From positions 18,468-82,467 of the forward strand of contig NW_026515444.1 in the NCBI RefSeq assembly GCF_014898815.1: a stretch of 64,000 bases of DNA, in the 5' to 3' direction. The translations under genes and the position numbers were made by a program. The DNA comes from Panonychus citri. Lineage: Eukaryota > Arthropoda > Arachnida > Trombidiformes > Tetranychidae. Each line of letters begins with the position of its first letter. Position 1 is the first letter of the stretch. The notes beneath the pieces are model-generated. The model searched no databases. It was given only the letters and a program-made list of their open reading frames with translations, and was not told the DNA's origin. Below are positions 1 to 10,782 of this stretch, one piece after another.

Positions 1-1443
1 AAACACACTGGTCTCATTAAGGCTCTTAAAGTAACCAAAGTGAGTATTTTTTAGATCTTTTCTTCCAGGAAACTTATGATCTCTATCGATTCTATTTTAT
101 CGTTTGTCCTTAGAGTTCATCCACTCATTGGGAAGGTGATGTTTCGCGAGAGCCATTGCAAAGGGTCTATGGTATATCTTTTCCAGATACCAAGCAAATG
201 AAAGAATGGGAAAGATTTCAAGAAGAAGCAGCTAAACGTGACCATAGAAAAATTGGAAAAGATCAAGATTTATTCTTCTTCCATGAATTCAGCAGAGGAA
301 CAGCTTTCTTCTCACCCTATGGTGCTCATATTTACAATACACTTATAAATTTCATTCGAAAAGAGTATCGTGGAAGAGGATTCAAAGAAGTTATTTCACC
401 AAATATTTATAACACTAAACTCTGGGAGACTTCGGGCCATTGGCAACATTACAAAGATAATATGTTTGTTTTCGACCTTGACGAAGAAAAATATGCTCTT
501 AAACCAATGAATTGTCCAGGTCATTGTCTCATCTTCGATTCGCGTACCCGATCTTGGAAAGAATTACCAATCAAATTCGCTGATTTCGGTGTTCTCCATC
601 GAAATGAAGTCTCTGGTGCTCTTCCGGGTTAACGCGAGTCCGTCGATTCAACAAGATGATGCTCACATCTTCTGTTCTCATAATCAAATTGAAGAAGAGA
701 TTGTGAAAGCTTTACAATTCATGCAAGATGTTTACACTACTCTTGGGTTCACTTTCGAAATGGTTCTGTCCACTCGACCAGATTCCTACATCGGTGAGAT
801 TGAAATTTGGAATAGTGCCGAAGAAGCTTTAACGAACGCTTTGAATGCTAGTGGACACAAATGGGGACTCAATCCCGGCGATGGTGCTTTCTATGGACCT
901 AAAATCGATATAACTGTGAAAGATGCTCTTAAAAGATCATATCAATGCGCCACAATCCAGTTGGATTTTCAGTTACCAATTCGATTCAATTTGAGTTACA
1001 TTGGACCGGATGGTGAAAAACACAAGCCGGTCATTATTCATCGAGCCATCTTCGGATCTGTTGAACGCTTCTTAGCAATCTTAGCCGAGAATTTCGGTGG
1101 TAAATGGCCTTTCTGGTTATCTCCTAAACAAGCTATTCTCATTCCTGTAGCCGAACCTTTCATTGAATATGCTGAGGCAGTTCGCTCTAAATTGTATGCA
1201 GCGGGTTTCGAAGTTGAAATTGGAGCTGATCCTGGACTGAGTTTAAATAAGAAAATTCGAAATGCTCAACTCGACAGATTCAATTTCATCTTGGTTGTTG
1301 GAGAAAAAGAAAAGGAAAACGATTCAGTGAACGTTCGTACAAGAGATAATGTCGTTCGTGGTGAGATAAAAGTGGATGATTTAGCGGAGAAGTTCAAATA
1401 TTTCGTCGAAAAGAGGGTTTTAAAAGCAGAAGAAGATTTCTAA
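1..1443 (+). CDS. TARS1: Threonyl-tRNA synthetase, cytosolic type, 3' part (5' end outside window)
   Basis: Class II aminoacyl-tRNA synthetase that charges tRNA-Thr. Exon 1-39, a 74-base GT-AG intron (40-113), then one exon 114-1443. Family landmarks in order: QRVYGISFP, the long FFFHEF/GAHIYN stretch, MNCPGH (zinc Cys), LHRNEVSGAL (motif 2), DDAHIFC (zinc His), GDGAFYGPKID, HRAIFGSVERF (third zinc His and motif 3) and a C-terminal anticodon-binding domain with NKKIRNAQL and FILVVGEKE. The N-terminal TGS and editing domains lie upstream of the window. The reading frame shifts twice between about 618 and 645, each time by one missing base (after GALPG and before QQDDAH); with those allowed for, the domain is continuous. 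An essential gene should not carry such lesions, so I infer consensus errors. AATAAATAAA at about 1551 is a likely polyadenylation signal. Confidence 0.95.
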
Positions 1444-2036
1444 TATTCATTCATTTACTTTCTACTCTCCAATCTATTCACTCGGATAACTTATACCCGA
1501 TGAAAGTGAATATAATTGACTTGGTTTTGTTTGATTGTTTGATTTAGGAAAAATAAATAAACTCTTTTAATTGAGACAATTAATGTAATGTTAGCTTTCG
1601 ACAGCTAATCAGCCCCGTTTACTTTTATTTCATTGTTGAAGGTCGACTAACATGTGCTCTCGAGGAGTCAAATTTTTGATTGTCGAATTAATTGTTAATC
1701 AATTAAATTAAATCATTTTCCTAAAAAGCCGCAAATCGTAAGCCAAAAAAGTCAGCTAAAAGTAGAAAAGTTGAGCTTACGCTCATATCTTGAGCTTTAC
1801 CGATATCATGTTGAGATGAAAAGTGTAATCGGTTGATCGGTCATTGACTTGTGTCCAGTTTGAAACTTGATTAAAGTTCAGTGAATCTCATAAAATAATA
1901 AAATCCAAATGATTAGTTTTCAAATTCCTCTTGACGGTGAAGTTGATAAAGAGAGAAATCGATATCTAATCAATTCGGTTAATTATCATAGTTTTGCATC
2001 TGATAAATTTAATAATTAATAATTACTGAGAGAAAA
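1444..2036. other. Intergenic, 3'UTR of ThrRS and 5' flank of SMP-30-like gene
   Basis: No coding potential seen. Overlapping AATAAA hexamers near 1551-1561 fit the 3' end of the upstream gene. The rest is AT-rich and probably contains the promoter of the next gene. Confidence 0.5.
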
Positions 2037-3044
2037 ATGTTCTTGATGAAAGTTAATTTTATTTCCATTGTTATTTTTTTCTTATGTTTTCAATACTTTC
2101 AATGTAAATCGATCCAAATGAACGATCAAAGTGATTACAATGTTTCAATTGTTTCTAATCGGATTAACGATTTAGGCGAAGGACCTTTTTATGAACCAAC
2201 CAGTGACTCTCTTTATTATGTTGATGCATTCAAAGGAACGATAGTCCATTCATCTCTGAATGGAACACCGGAAGATGTTCATGTTCTTGGAAATAAACTC
2301 GTTTCTTTGGTGATTCCATTTTCAGAAGATGAGTCGAGTTTCATTGTAACGGTGAGATCGTCAGTCGCCAAGTATAATTGGAAGACCAGAAATGTCCAGA
2401 CCTTATCATCTTTGGGTGTTCACCCTGCTGGAGATGAGAGATTCAATGATGGTGCATGCGATTCAGCGGGTCGACTGTTTATCGGCTCAGTGGTTGAATC
2501 TACTGATGCAGCATCGCCATTGGTTAAAGGTGGTGGGTCAATTTATCGACTTGATGGTAATCGCTTGATCAAAGTGGCCTCAGGTTTTACACTTTCCAAT
2601 GGAATGGACTGGTCAGTCAATGGAACAAGTTTTTACTTTAATGACTCCGAAGACCAGAAGATTTATATCTTTGATTACAATTCAGAATCAGGAACATTGA
2701 CCAATAAAAGGATTTTCGTTGATCTTAAAAATCACACTGATTTTGTGTCCAATGAATATCCTGATGGTCTGATGGTCGATGCCAATGACTACATTTGGAC
2801 TGCTCTTTATGGCGGAGGTCGATTGGTCAAGATTAACCCGAAAACGTCCAGAGTTGAATCATCGATTAGAGTTCCAGCCAGCAAGGTAACTTCATTGACC
2901 TTTGGTGGACCAAACCTCGATAAAATATACGTAACATCATCTCAATCTCAATCTGAACCCGATTCTGGTAAAATTTATTTGATCAAATCAAAAACCAACC
3001 AATTGTTGGGTAAAGGATTTGCTTATAAATTTGTTTCCTCGTAA
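2037..3044 (+). CDS. Secreted SMP-30/regucalcin-like (gluconolactonase family) protein
   Basis: Six-bladed beta-propeller of the SMP-30/gluconolactonase/LRE family, 335 residues in one intronless frame. Residues 1-24 form a hydrophobic signal peptide (core IVIFFLCF, cleavage near FQCKS), so unlike vertebrate regucalcin it is probably secreted. Divalent-metal and active-site positions of the family are visible: Glu in DLGEGPFYEP, Asn in TLSNGMDW, Asp in YPDGLMVDA, and the RFNDGACD segment that binds substrate in regucalcin. Known family members hydrolyse sugar lactones or organophosphates; the substrate here cannot be told. Several Asn-X-Ser/Thr sites fit secretion. It is free of frameshifts. 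An AATAAA-type signal lies near 3110. Confidence 0.88.
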   Translation: MFLMKVNFISIVIFFLCFQYFQCKSIQMNDQSDYNVSIVSNRINDLGEGPFYEPTSDSLYYVDAFKGTIVHSSLNGTPEDVHVLGNKLVSLVIPFSEDESSFIVTVRSSVAKYNWKTRNVQTLSSLGVHPAGDERFNDGACDSAGRLFIGSVVESTDAASPLVKGGGSIYRLDGNRLIKVASGFTLSNGMDWSVNGTSFYFNDSEDQKIYIFDYNSESGTLTNKRIFVDLKNHTDFVSNEYPDGLMVDANDYIWTALYGGGRLVKINPKTSRVESSIRVPASKVTSLTFGGPNLDKIYVTSSQSQSEPDSGKIYLIKSKTNQLLGKGFAYKFVSS

Positions 3045-4130
3045 ATCACACGACACCAATAAATTAAATTGTAACAGAAATTAGTAGACATTAGAAGCCT
3101 AAATGATAATAATAAAATGCTTATTTATAGTTTATTGATATATGTTCCAGTTTCCGCGTCGAAATATTCAAATGACTTGTATAAGTTTCAAAGTGATCTG
3201 ATTGTTTAATCAATGATCGTTAATTAGGGAAGGTCAATTTGGTAATATCCAAGAAACGGGCAATTCAAGAGCGATACAATGAATGTTGAAATCAAAATCT
3301 ATGGTGAAAACAGTGAGAGAGAGTTTAATCCATGAAGAGATAGAAACTCTCAAAAGTTGTCGAATCCTATGAATTGTATTTGTGACCTTAAAATTGTAAT
3401 TGGAATGAAATTTGAAGGAGCCAATTGACCAGATTTTATAATCAACGATTCGACCATCAAGTTTTTCGCTATGAGAATAAGAATCTGATAAGAAGAGAAG
3501 AGAAGAAAAATCAATAAGAGAAACGTAATGAGTTGGACTAGAAAAAGAAACAAATAAGAATTGTAAGATCAGTTCTTAGATTGTTCAACGAAATTTTAAC
3601 ATCGTGAATATTCAATATTTAAATTCTTGAAGAGATTATCTCCAAATAAGAATCGGCACAATAAAATATATTCAAAGAATAACAACTTTGAACTTACGGT
3701 TATTGCTGTTGATTGTTCACCTAAATCATTAACATGAAGTCTCTTTGTGATGATGGAAATGAAATAATGAAATTAAGAATTAAGATGGACTGATAACAAT
3801 TAAGATTCGACTCAATTTTAAGTCAATAGAATTTAAGTAATTTTCTTTTTCTCCTGGAAACCAAATTCGTAAGTCAAATAGTCGTATTGATAGAAACAGT
3901 AGTGGATTTTTTTTCCTTTTTTTAAGATTCAATTGAATTTATTAAATTCGTTTTTAGTTGTAATTGAATAGTCTCAGCAGAACAATTTTTCTAATTGAAC
4001 AGTTTTTTGTTATCGGGAAATTTTGGGTAATAATCGTTTCAATTTTAAACAAGCTTATACAATAAATGGCCCATCAGTTTGGAAAGATTCCTTTTGAGGT
4101 TGACCGGAAATTAAAAGTTCGAGGACTCGG
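3045..4130. other. Intergenic, no gene seen
   Basis: Convergent 3' flanks of the SMP-30-like gene (plus) and the ZNF706 gene (minus). AT-rich, no homology recognised on either strand. Confidence 0.45.
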
Positions 4131-5138
4131 TTAACTTGCGACGTCTTGAAGTTCCGCAGGCATTGGTGATTTTGGATGTTTGTTTTCAAAGTGTTGCTTG
4201 TAAGTCTTAGGATCGGGCATTTGTGCCTATTGGGAGATAGAAATGGTTACACAATTAGTTGATTATTTTTAAATTTCGGATAAAACTAAACCTTTAACCA
4301 GTTTACAGGTTAACACATAACCTCAAGTATTGATTTGAAATAATGTCAAGGATTTAAAGGTAAAAAGAACAAGTTATTTATAAAAGTTGATCTATTTCGT
4401 TTCATAACCTATTTGCTTTGTTGAAGCTATGACAAGACACTAATTTAGCTTTAATTAAACAGTTGAATTAAACAAAAAGAGTGAAATTATCTCAGCTGAG
4501 ACCTGACGGAAGTGTAAATATAAGCTAAAAAAGCTTTTCCTTAAACGGAGATGAATTCTCACTGTAATTGTTGAGATTCTATTCATTGGTTTTCCAAATA
4601 AATCAATTAGAATTACTTGTGATAAAATCAGCTAATAACAATCAAGCATAAAGTTGGATTGATTGATTGGTAGGAGTGAATAACAGCTTCATCATAACAA
4701 CGAGTGCGATTGAAAGACAATGTAACCTTGAAAATTTGAGGTAAACAATATCAGAAGTCAACAAAGATGGAACAAAATTAATCGAAACCAAGAATTATAA
4801 TCATGACTTTTCTCTGAAAATTATCTAAACAGTAAATAAAAACAAAACCATGGGAACAGAAGAGACCACATGAAAATGGATAAGCTCTATGATCCTGAGA
4901 AACTTGTTCCAAATAATACATGAGAGCAAAATGTCACCTGAAATTAACTCGACTAAAGAATCGATCGACCATCGGCAAATTAGCTGCAATCAATCAGAAA
5001 TTACCTTACAAACTGTACATGTAAATACAAGCGCTTTGGCAGCAGCACTTTTCTGGTCATGTCCTTGTTGACGTTTCGCTGCTTGGGCTCTGGCAGCAGC
5101 TTTTGTTGAGATTGAATTTTCTGTTGTCCTCTGGCCAT
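4131..5138 (-). CDS. ZNF706: ZNF706 orthologue, small single C2H2 zinc-finger protein
   Basis: Two exons on the minus strand: 5138-5005 (start MARGQQKIQSQQK) and 4226-4131 (AQMPDPKTYKQHFENKHP to the stop), with a 778-base GT-AG intron. The two exons give 76 codons plus stop if one missing base is allowed for after QSQQ; that is the usual length of ZNF706. The first exon holds the basic 4F5/SERF-like N-terminus and the finger Cys pair (TCTVC); the second exon supplies the His pair (KQHFENKH). The conserved C-terminus is PMPAEL. The family is a small nuclear/cytoplasmic protein linked to transcriptional control and to protein amyloid modulation. The one-base loss sits in a run of A and is probably a consensus error. 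Confidence 0.9.
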
Positions 5139-5370
5139 TTTGCCTAAATGATAGTTCAGTCGAGGAAAATTAACTATAGAGCACAGGTTACAATTGAGAT
5201 GGAAAACTGAAATTAGGAGACGATGATTAACACGTTTTCTTGACAATTAGTACAAAATTAAGATTCTCATCAATGAAAATGTTTTCTGATAGATTTCGGA
5301 TCACGTGACTTTACTCAAAGAAAATTCGGTTTGCGCAAACTCAGTAAAACGAATTTAGTTGTGAAAAGCA

Positions 5371-5385
5371 CCAATAGATGGCGAA
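5371..5385 (+). promoter_or_regulatory. CTCF-like motif
   Basis: CCAATAGATGGCGAA matches 12 of 15 positions of the CTCF core consensus CCASYAGRKGGCRSY. It lies 230 bases upstream of the ZNF706 start codon, between that gene and the accessory block. Confidence 0.35.
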
Positions 5386-5454
5386 GAGAAGCAATTAACC
5401 GAAAGATCATTTAACGAATTGTGATTAATGAAATTGCTTTAGTTGATTAAGTTT

Positions 5455-6318
5455 ATCTACTGTGATTGGTAGCATTGGATGCAGTTAATTCACTTTCTTT
5501 ACCTTCAATAATTTTCTTCTCATCGATTGATTGTTTGATTGAATCCAATTCTTTAGTTAAATAGTGTAAAACTGATTTGGTTTGATTCATATCGTCGTTG
5601 ATTGTTGCTTGACTTTTGGTAAATTGTTCATCTTGTTTCCTAATTGATTTGTCCATCGAATTGATCTCTTTACGAACCAAATCTCGAATCTCATCAATCG
5701 ATTGTGATAATTTTTCTTGTTCCAACTTTTCTTTCATCATCAAGTGTTTCAGTTCACTTCTTAAGGCATCTTGATCTTCATCATCGTCCTGACGGAAACT
5801 GTTCACATCTCGAGATAATCGGTGCAGGTCACTTTGGGTCTTCGAAGTCAAACTTTCCAAATTATCTTGACTTGTGGAAACTTCAGTCAATTGTTTCCTG
5901 AGCTTTAATTGTTAGATCATTGTCCTTTTGAAATCCCTGAACTGTTCCATGGTCATTTCGAACTCATCTTTAATATCGCTCAAGTTTTTCTTCACCAGGT
6001 CACTTTCTTTGTTCACCAATTGTTTACAATCTTCCATAACTTGATCCACTTTACTGTTTACCGAATTAACTTCTTGTCTAATCTTGTTAATCTCAGTTGT
6101 ACAATCGGATCCATGACGATTAGTGGTGATTAAATTGTTTTCCATTTGCTGTTTCTTTTGGTCTGATTGTATCGAGTTAATAGTTTTCTCAGACTGAGAT
6201 AATCTCCTTTCCACTCCATCCAATCTTTCAACCGTCTTTTTGGCTAAATCATCTGATTTACGATTGATAACTGTAAACAATTCATCTCGCAAATTAGTTA
6301 TTTCTTTTCTCAGAAATA
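5455..6318 (-). pseudogene. CEP164-like fragment, copy 1 (inverted duplicate)
   Basis: Near-identical to the coiled-coil part of the CEP164-like gene (source about 42370-43230), in opposite orientation. It begins at RKEITNLRDELFTV and ends within TASNA, where the sequence stops matching. The copy contains NLESLTSKTQSDL in frame, whereas the source has lost one base at that place. It has its own lesions: one A missing in the DFKK codons, then two bases missing 30 bases later, which together restore frame. No promoter, start or 3' end of the gene is included, so it is a genomic fragment and not a functional gene. Confidence 0.85.
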
Positions 6319-6340
6319 ATATCGATTTCTTCATTTTACA

Positions 6341-6679
6341 ATGGCTAAGCAGTGGCGCAAAATGCTAGACAGAGAGCAAAACTTGAACAGCCGAAGTCGC
6401 AGCGAAATGAAAGAGAAAGGATTAGTTGATCCATATATAGCAAAAAAGCGGGAAAAAGGCCAGGAAGGAGAAAACCGAGCCACAAGAGATATGGCTAAAC
6501 CCATAGAGATGGTTTCAGAAGCAACCGCTAATCATAATAAAGAAACGGGGAGGCACGAGAGGCTAAAGAGAAAGCTATAAATGCTTCTTCTAAAGCCCAA
6601 GAAAGTGCAATCAGAAGGAATCAATGGCTGAAAAGTATTTCCCAGCCTTTAAATGCGGAGGAGGAACTTCTCAAATGAC
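6341..6679 (+). CDS. Hypothetical small charged protein, frameshifted
   Basis: Not recognised. An ATG frame starts MAKQWRKMLDREQNLNSRSR and runs 79 residues to a stop at 6580. Allowing one missing base at about 6553, a second frame continues with INASSKAQESAIRRNQWLKS to a stop near 6679, giving about 112 residues. The product would be very hydrophilic, rich in Lys, Arg, Glu, Gln and Asn, with no membrane segment. The stretch is visibly richer in G and C than the surrounding DNA and sits between two copied pieces (CEP164 copy 1 and a serpin relic), so it may be a third captured fragment, for instance a retrocopy or transposon remnant. I do not assign a function. Confidence 0.35.
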
Positions 6680-6846
6680 TATCAATAGTCTTTTATGTAA
6701 ATATTGTACTTTACAACCCATTAAAAAATAATTGTTTATTATTTTCAACAAAATCCAGCTTTTAACTTTTGCAATTGACAATCATCACTAGTTACGCTTA
6801 ATTACATTTTCAGTGTTTTTTGTATTTGATGTCTGATCAGAAAATT

Positions 6847-7083
6847 TTAACATTTTGAAATCAACATAAAAGTTGTCTCAGAAAAATTCACAAAAATTTT
6901 TTCATGGGCAGATTTTGTGTGCCCCTTAGCTTGCTGTCCAATCAAATCAATCAATTCGTTGAATTCATCTTGGTTGTTATTAGTTGATAGATGATCCACG
7001 ACATTTCTATTCGAATCACTGGTGTAATTTTCCAAGAAACGAAGTCCAAAACCATTAGTTGGTCCACTCAAATCCGACAACAT
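6847..7083 (-). pseudogene. Serpin exon 1 relic fused to CEP164-like fragment
   Basis: Reads MLSDLSGPTNGFGLRFLE then SDSNRNVV, as in the first exon of the serpins here. It then passes through DHLSTNNNQDEFN into ELIDLIGQQAK, which is the CEP164-like sequence HELIDLIGQQANF. The serpin strand, splice donor and remaining exons are missing. A short junction sequence (LSTNNNQ, also seen next to CEP164 copy 2 near 8900) joins the two parts. It is an open frame of 78 codons but most likely a recombination product. Confidence 0.75.
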
Positions 7084-7187
7084 GATGTTTCTTAACTAGT
7101 TGATCTTCAAAACAACGACAATATCTCCAGGTCAATACCAAGACTCAAATCATCTGAGATAAAGAAAAACAAAGCAATTTGACCTTT

Positions 7188-7212
7188 AGAAAGACCGAAG
7201 CGCCTCAACTAG
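7188..7212 (-). promoter_or_regulatory. Shared serpin 5' element (relic copy)
   Basis: AGAAAGACCGAAGCGCCTCA block about 105 bases upstream of the serpin exon 1 relic. It is the same sequence as that found upstream of the intact serpins. Confidence 0.35.
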
Positions 7213-7504
7213 TGAAGCTTTTTTAACCTAAATATCGAAATTGAAATTAAACTTTTTACTTTCGAATTATAAACTTAACACCCTTTAGTTTGCTCATTAA
7301 TCACATTTTCCAGTATTTTTTTATACAAATAGATATTTTACAATCATATTTGAAACTAGAATTTCGACTCACGTGCATTGAAGTTGATTAATTTACACCC
7401 ATTTCAAATCAACCTACGAATGTCGAGCACAAAAAGTGGAAATTTTCCGGTACTTGACTGTTGGTCCATTTACACAATGTAAAGTGTAAATAAACACTCA
7501 AAAT

Positions 7505-8875
7505 GGTTTTTGATAGAGATTAAAAATCATTTTTAGTATTTAACTTGATCGGCGATTTAATTTTTCGCTGTCATTTCTTTATCTTCGTCATTAGTTGAAT
7601 TGAGTCTTTTAATTTCTCATCGATATCACATCGTATTTGCTTGAGTTTCCTAATGGCACTTTCATTGGCATCCAAGTCGTTTCGGGACATGAGGCCATTG
7701 GAGATGTCGGAGACAAATCGATAATTACCAAGACCATTGAGATCGGAAGCTTCGTCTTGTAATAATCTTACTAGTTCGACGGATCATAGCCAATAAAGAC
7801 GCAGACGAACTTTTCATGCGATGAGGTTTTTCCATCGGCTGGCTAGATATTTATGTAATTGCGATGTCGATTTAGTCCGGAATCAAAGCTGATCTTAGAT
7901 TGATGATGCTCCATTATGATGAGGTTGATGTTTACTTAGAGTCTTAGAATTTGATTTCCTTTATCTTCCGAAGATGATGAACTATTTTCGTAAGATGAGC
8001 AACTCGAGATTAATTTTCTCGATCGATTGTAATTGTGATTATTTGATCTCATTCTCATCTTTCTCTCTCTTTCTCTCGAAACTCGAATTGCTTCAAGTTT
8101 ACCGTTAATTGTTGTTAAATTGCTCTCCAATTGATTAAGTTTCTCTTCTATGGCAGCATTGGATCCAGTTAATTCACTTTCTTTACCTTCAATAATTTTC
8201 TTCTCATCGATTGATTGTTTGATCGAATCCAATTCTTTAGTTAAATAGTGTAAAACTGATTTGGTTTGATTCATATCGTCGTTGATTGTTGCTTGACTCT
8301 TGGTAAATTGTTCATCTTGTTTCCGAATTGATTTGTCCATCGAATTGATCTCTTTACGAACCAAATCTCGAATCTCATCAATCGATTGTGATAATTTCTC
8401 TTGTACCAACTTTTCTTTCATCATCAAGTGTTTCAATTCACTTCTCAAGGCATCTTGATCTTCATCATCTTTAATATCGCTCAAGTTTTTCTTCACCAGG
8501 TCACTTTCTTTGTTCACCAATTGTTTACAATCTTCCAGAACTTGATCCACTTTACTGTTCACCGAATTAACTTCTTGTCTAATCTTGTTGATCTCAGTTG
8601 TACAATCGGATCCATGACGATTAGTGGTGATTAAATTGTTTTCCATTTGCTGTTTCTTTTGGTCTGATTGTATCGAGTTAATAGTTTTCTCAGACTGAGA
8701 TAATCTCCTTTCCACTCCATCCAATCTTTCAACCGTCTTTTTGGCTAAATCATCTGATTTACGATTGATAAACAATTCATCTCGCAAATTAGTTATTTCT
8801 TTTCTCAATTGATCAGACAATTTTCTAAAATTAGCTTGCTGTCCAATCAAATCAACCAATTCGTGTTGTTATTTA
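7505..8875 (-). pseudogene. CEP164-like fragment, copy 2, with internal deletion
   Basis: Inverted copy of the 3' part of the CEP164-like gene, including its last codons, stop region and about 50 bases of 3' flank, so it is a DNA copy and not a processed transcript. A 307-codon frame (8859-7936) runs from LIGQQANFRKLSDQL to SSYENSSSSSED. Relative to the source it lacks the segment between KNLSDIKD and DEDQDALRS; the join falls on a repeated GATGA, a microhomology deletion that keeps frame. The part from 7935 down is frameshifted relative to the source. No start or promoter is included. Confidence 0.85.
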
Positions 8876-8968
8876 TTGCAAGTTGAATTCACCTTGATTG
8901 TTATTAGTTGATAGATTATCCATATAAACTTATTCAAATGAAATTGATATAAATGATTCACACAAAGA

Positions 8969-10355
8969 TTAATTAAGATCAGGCATTTTATTCATCTGAC
9001 CGATAAAGAGGTTAATTCCTGTTCGTTTGTCGCGAATCATGAATATAAAAGGTCGATCGAGAATGAAATCTTCTTTCGCTCGAGAAGTTCTCGATTCACA
9101 CAATCTGCTGTCAATGTGTGTCACCGCTGCAGCGACAGTTCCCTCTTCATTGACTTCGATAAAAGCCTTTTGAATTGATTCGGATACGAATAATAAATTA
9201 GACTCTTCAGTGATATTTTGAAATTCTGCTCGTCCACTGAAAGGCAAGTCCATTCCCATTCGAGGGAGAATCTCATGTAACTTGTGGGTATCTTCAAGTT
9301 TAAATTTCGGAATCTTAACAGCACGAAGCTTCGTTCGGCTCATAGAATTCAAAAGATTTTCTAATTCCGTTGGGTTCAAAGTAGGAATTAAATTGGACAA
9401 AGTGTTGGATTCAGTGGGTAGAATGAAGATCATACTGATCTTTCCAATATACCGAAGCTCAATAACCTGTAATTGAAGAAAGACGAGCAAGTAACTTGTT
9501 ATTGTTTTAATCCAATTATTGAATATTAAACGATAACTCAAGCCGTAGACATGAACTATCAATACTTGATAATAAAATGGATCATACGCATGAGAGTTCA
9601 ATTAATTTACCTTAAATTTGGCTATAGAATTGTGCAGATATTTAAATTTTATACCGACAAGGGACATCATTTCAATTTTGCTTTTAGTTCCATCAGAATT
9701 AGTAAAAGCTGCATCGAATGTTTCACTTCTTTCAAACGGTTTGCGCCATTTCCCTTTGAAATACACGGTGTTTATAATAATGCATAAAATGTCTGGATCC
9801 AGGGGTTCGAATAAGATTTTATCGATTTTTCCAAAGGTCTTTATGTCGACCCACAAGTTCACCTTATTCATGACTTCGACTCCTTTTTGAAAATCTTCAT
9901 TTGTCGCTTTAGCGAAATAATTTCTCGATAAGCTTTTGACAAACGCTTCTTTTAAAGAATAATCTTTGTTGACTAACAGCAAATTGCCTAAAATCAATGA
10001 GAAGAGACGGTCAGCATAACTCTTTGAAATTGATTTGTATTCATCGAGAAGCTAAAATAAAACAAAGAAAAGTAATCGTATTTGCAATAAGTAAAAGAGT
10101 AAATGAGTTAATCAAAGTGTTTACCTTTTTCGCGGCTTGAGAAATTTCAGAATTTTGATCACCAATAGAAGATAATTGGAGAACCTCTTTGATCTGTTCT
10201 CTGGTTCTACCAGTCGCTCCTTCCAATAACATTCCATAGGCTAAGATGACACTTAAAGGAGAGAAAACGACATTTCTATTCGAATCACTGGTGTGTAATT
10301 TTTCCAAGAAACGAAGTCCAAAACCATTAGTTGGTCCACTTAATTTCGACAACAT
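8969..10355 (-). CDS. Serpin A (clade of intracellular-type serpins)
   Basis: Serine/cysteine protease inhibitor of the serpin fold, three exons: 10355-10125, 10051-9611 and 9466-8969, phase 0 joins, 389 residues, no frameshift. Exon 1 holds helix A and the NVVFSPLSVILAYGMLLEGA signature. Exon 2 holds the INTVYFKGKW breach/shutter strand. Exon 3 holds the hinge EEGTVAAAVT, the reactive-centre loop THIDSRLCESRTSRAK and the C-terminal DFILDRPFIFMIRD. The hinge has small residues as inhibitory serpins need. Counting 17 residues from the hinge Glu puts Cys at P1, with Arg at P3 and P3'; the true P1 is uncertain. No signal peptide precedes MLSKLSGPTNGFGLRFLE, so it may act inside cells unless an upstream exon supplies one. 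Confidence 0.9.
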
Positions 10356-10782
10356 GATGTTTCTTAACTAGTTGATCTTCAAAACAACGACAATATCTCC
10401 AGGTCAATACCAAGACTCAAATCATCTGAGATAAAGAAAAACAAAGCAATTTGACCTTTAGAAAGACCGAAGCGCCTCAACTAGTGAAGCTTTTTTAACC
10501 TAAATATCGAAATTGAAATTAAACTTTTTACTTTCGAATTATAAACTTAACACCCTTTAGTTTGCTCATTAATCACATTTTCCAGTATTTTTTTATACAA
10601 ATAGATATTTTACAATCATATTTGAAACTAGAATTTCGACTCACGTGCATTGAAGTTGATTAATTTACACCCATTTCAAATCAACCGCCCTACGAATAAC
10701 CCGCACAAAAAGTGGAAAATTTTAGGTACTTTACTTTTGGTCCATTTACACAATGTAAAGTGTAAATAAACACTCAAAATGG
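10352..10782. repeat. Duplicated serpin 5' flank (matches 7080-7505)
   Basis: From the serpin start codon outward, over 300 bases are almost identical to the segment beside the exon 1 relic at 7080-7380, and the match continues into CEP164 copies 2 and 3. The repeated unit is therefore serpin 5' end plus CEP164 fragment, about 3.3 kb apart, showing a tandem duplication of the combined block. Confidence 0.75.
10460..10484 (-). promoter_or_regulatory. Shared serpin 5' element, serpin A
   Basis: AGAAAGACCGAAGCGCCTCA followed by ACTAG, about 105 bases upstream of the serpin A start. The same block recurs upstream of serpins B, C, D and F, so it is a candidate promoter or 5'UTR element. Confidence 0.4.

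Noticed and set aside
3350..3553. Minus-strand hydrophobic frame of 67 codons
   Set aside because: AT-rich low-complexity DNA with T-rich codons giving Leu/Ile/Phe; no start context, homology or splice partner.
8401..8634. Plus-strand frames over the CEP164 fragments (also 5909-6133 and 11477-11701)
   Set aside because: Antisense shadows of the coiled-coil codons; they recur only because the fragment is copied.
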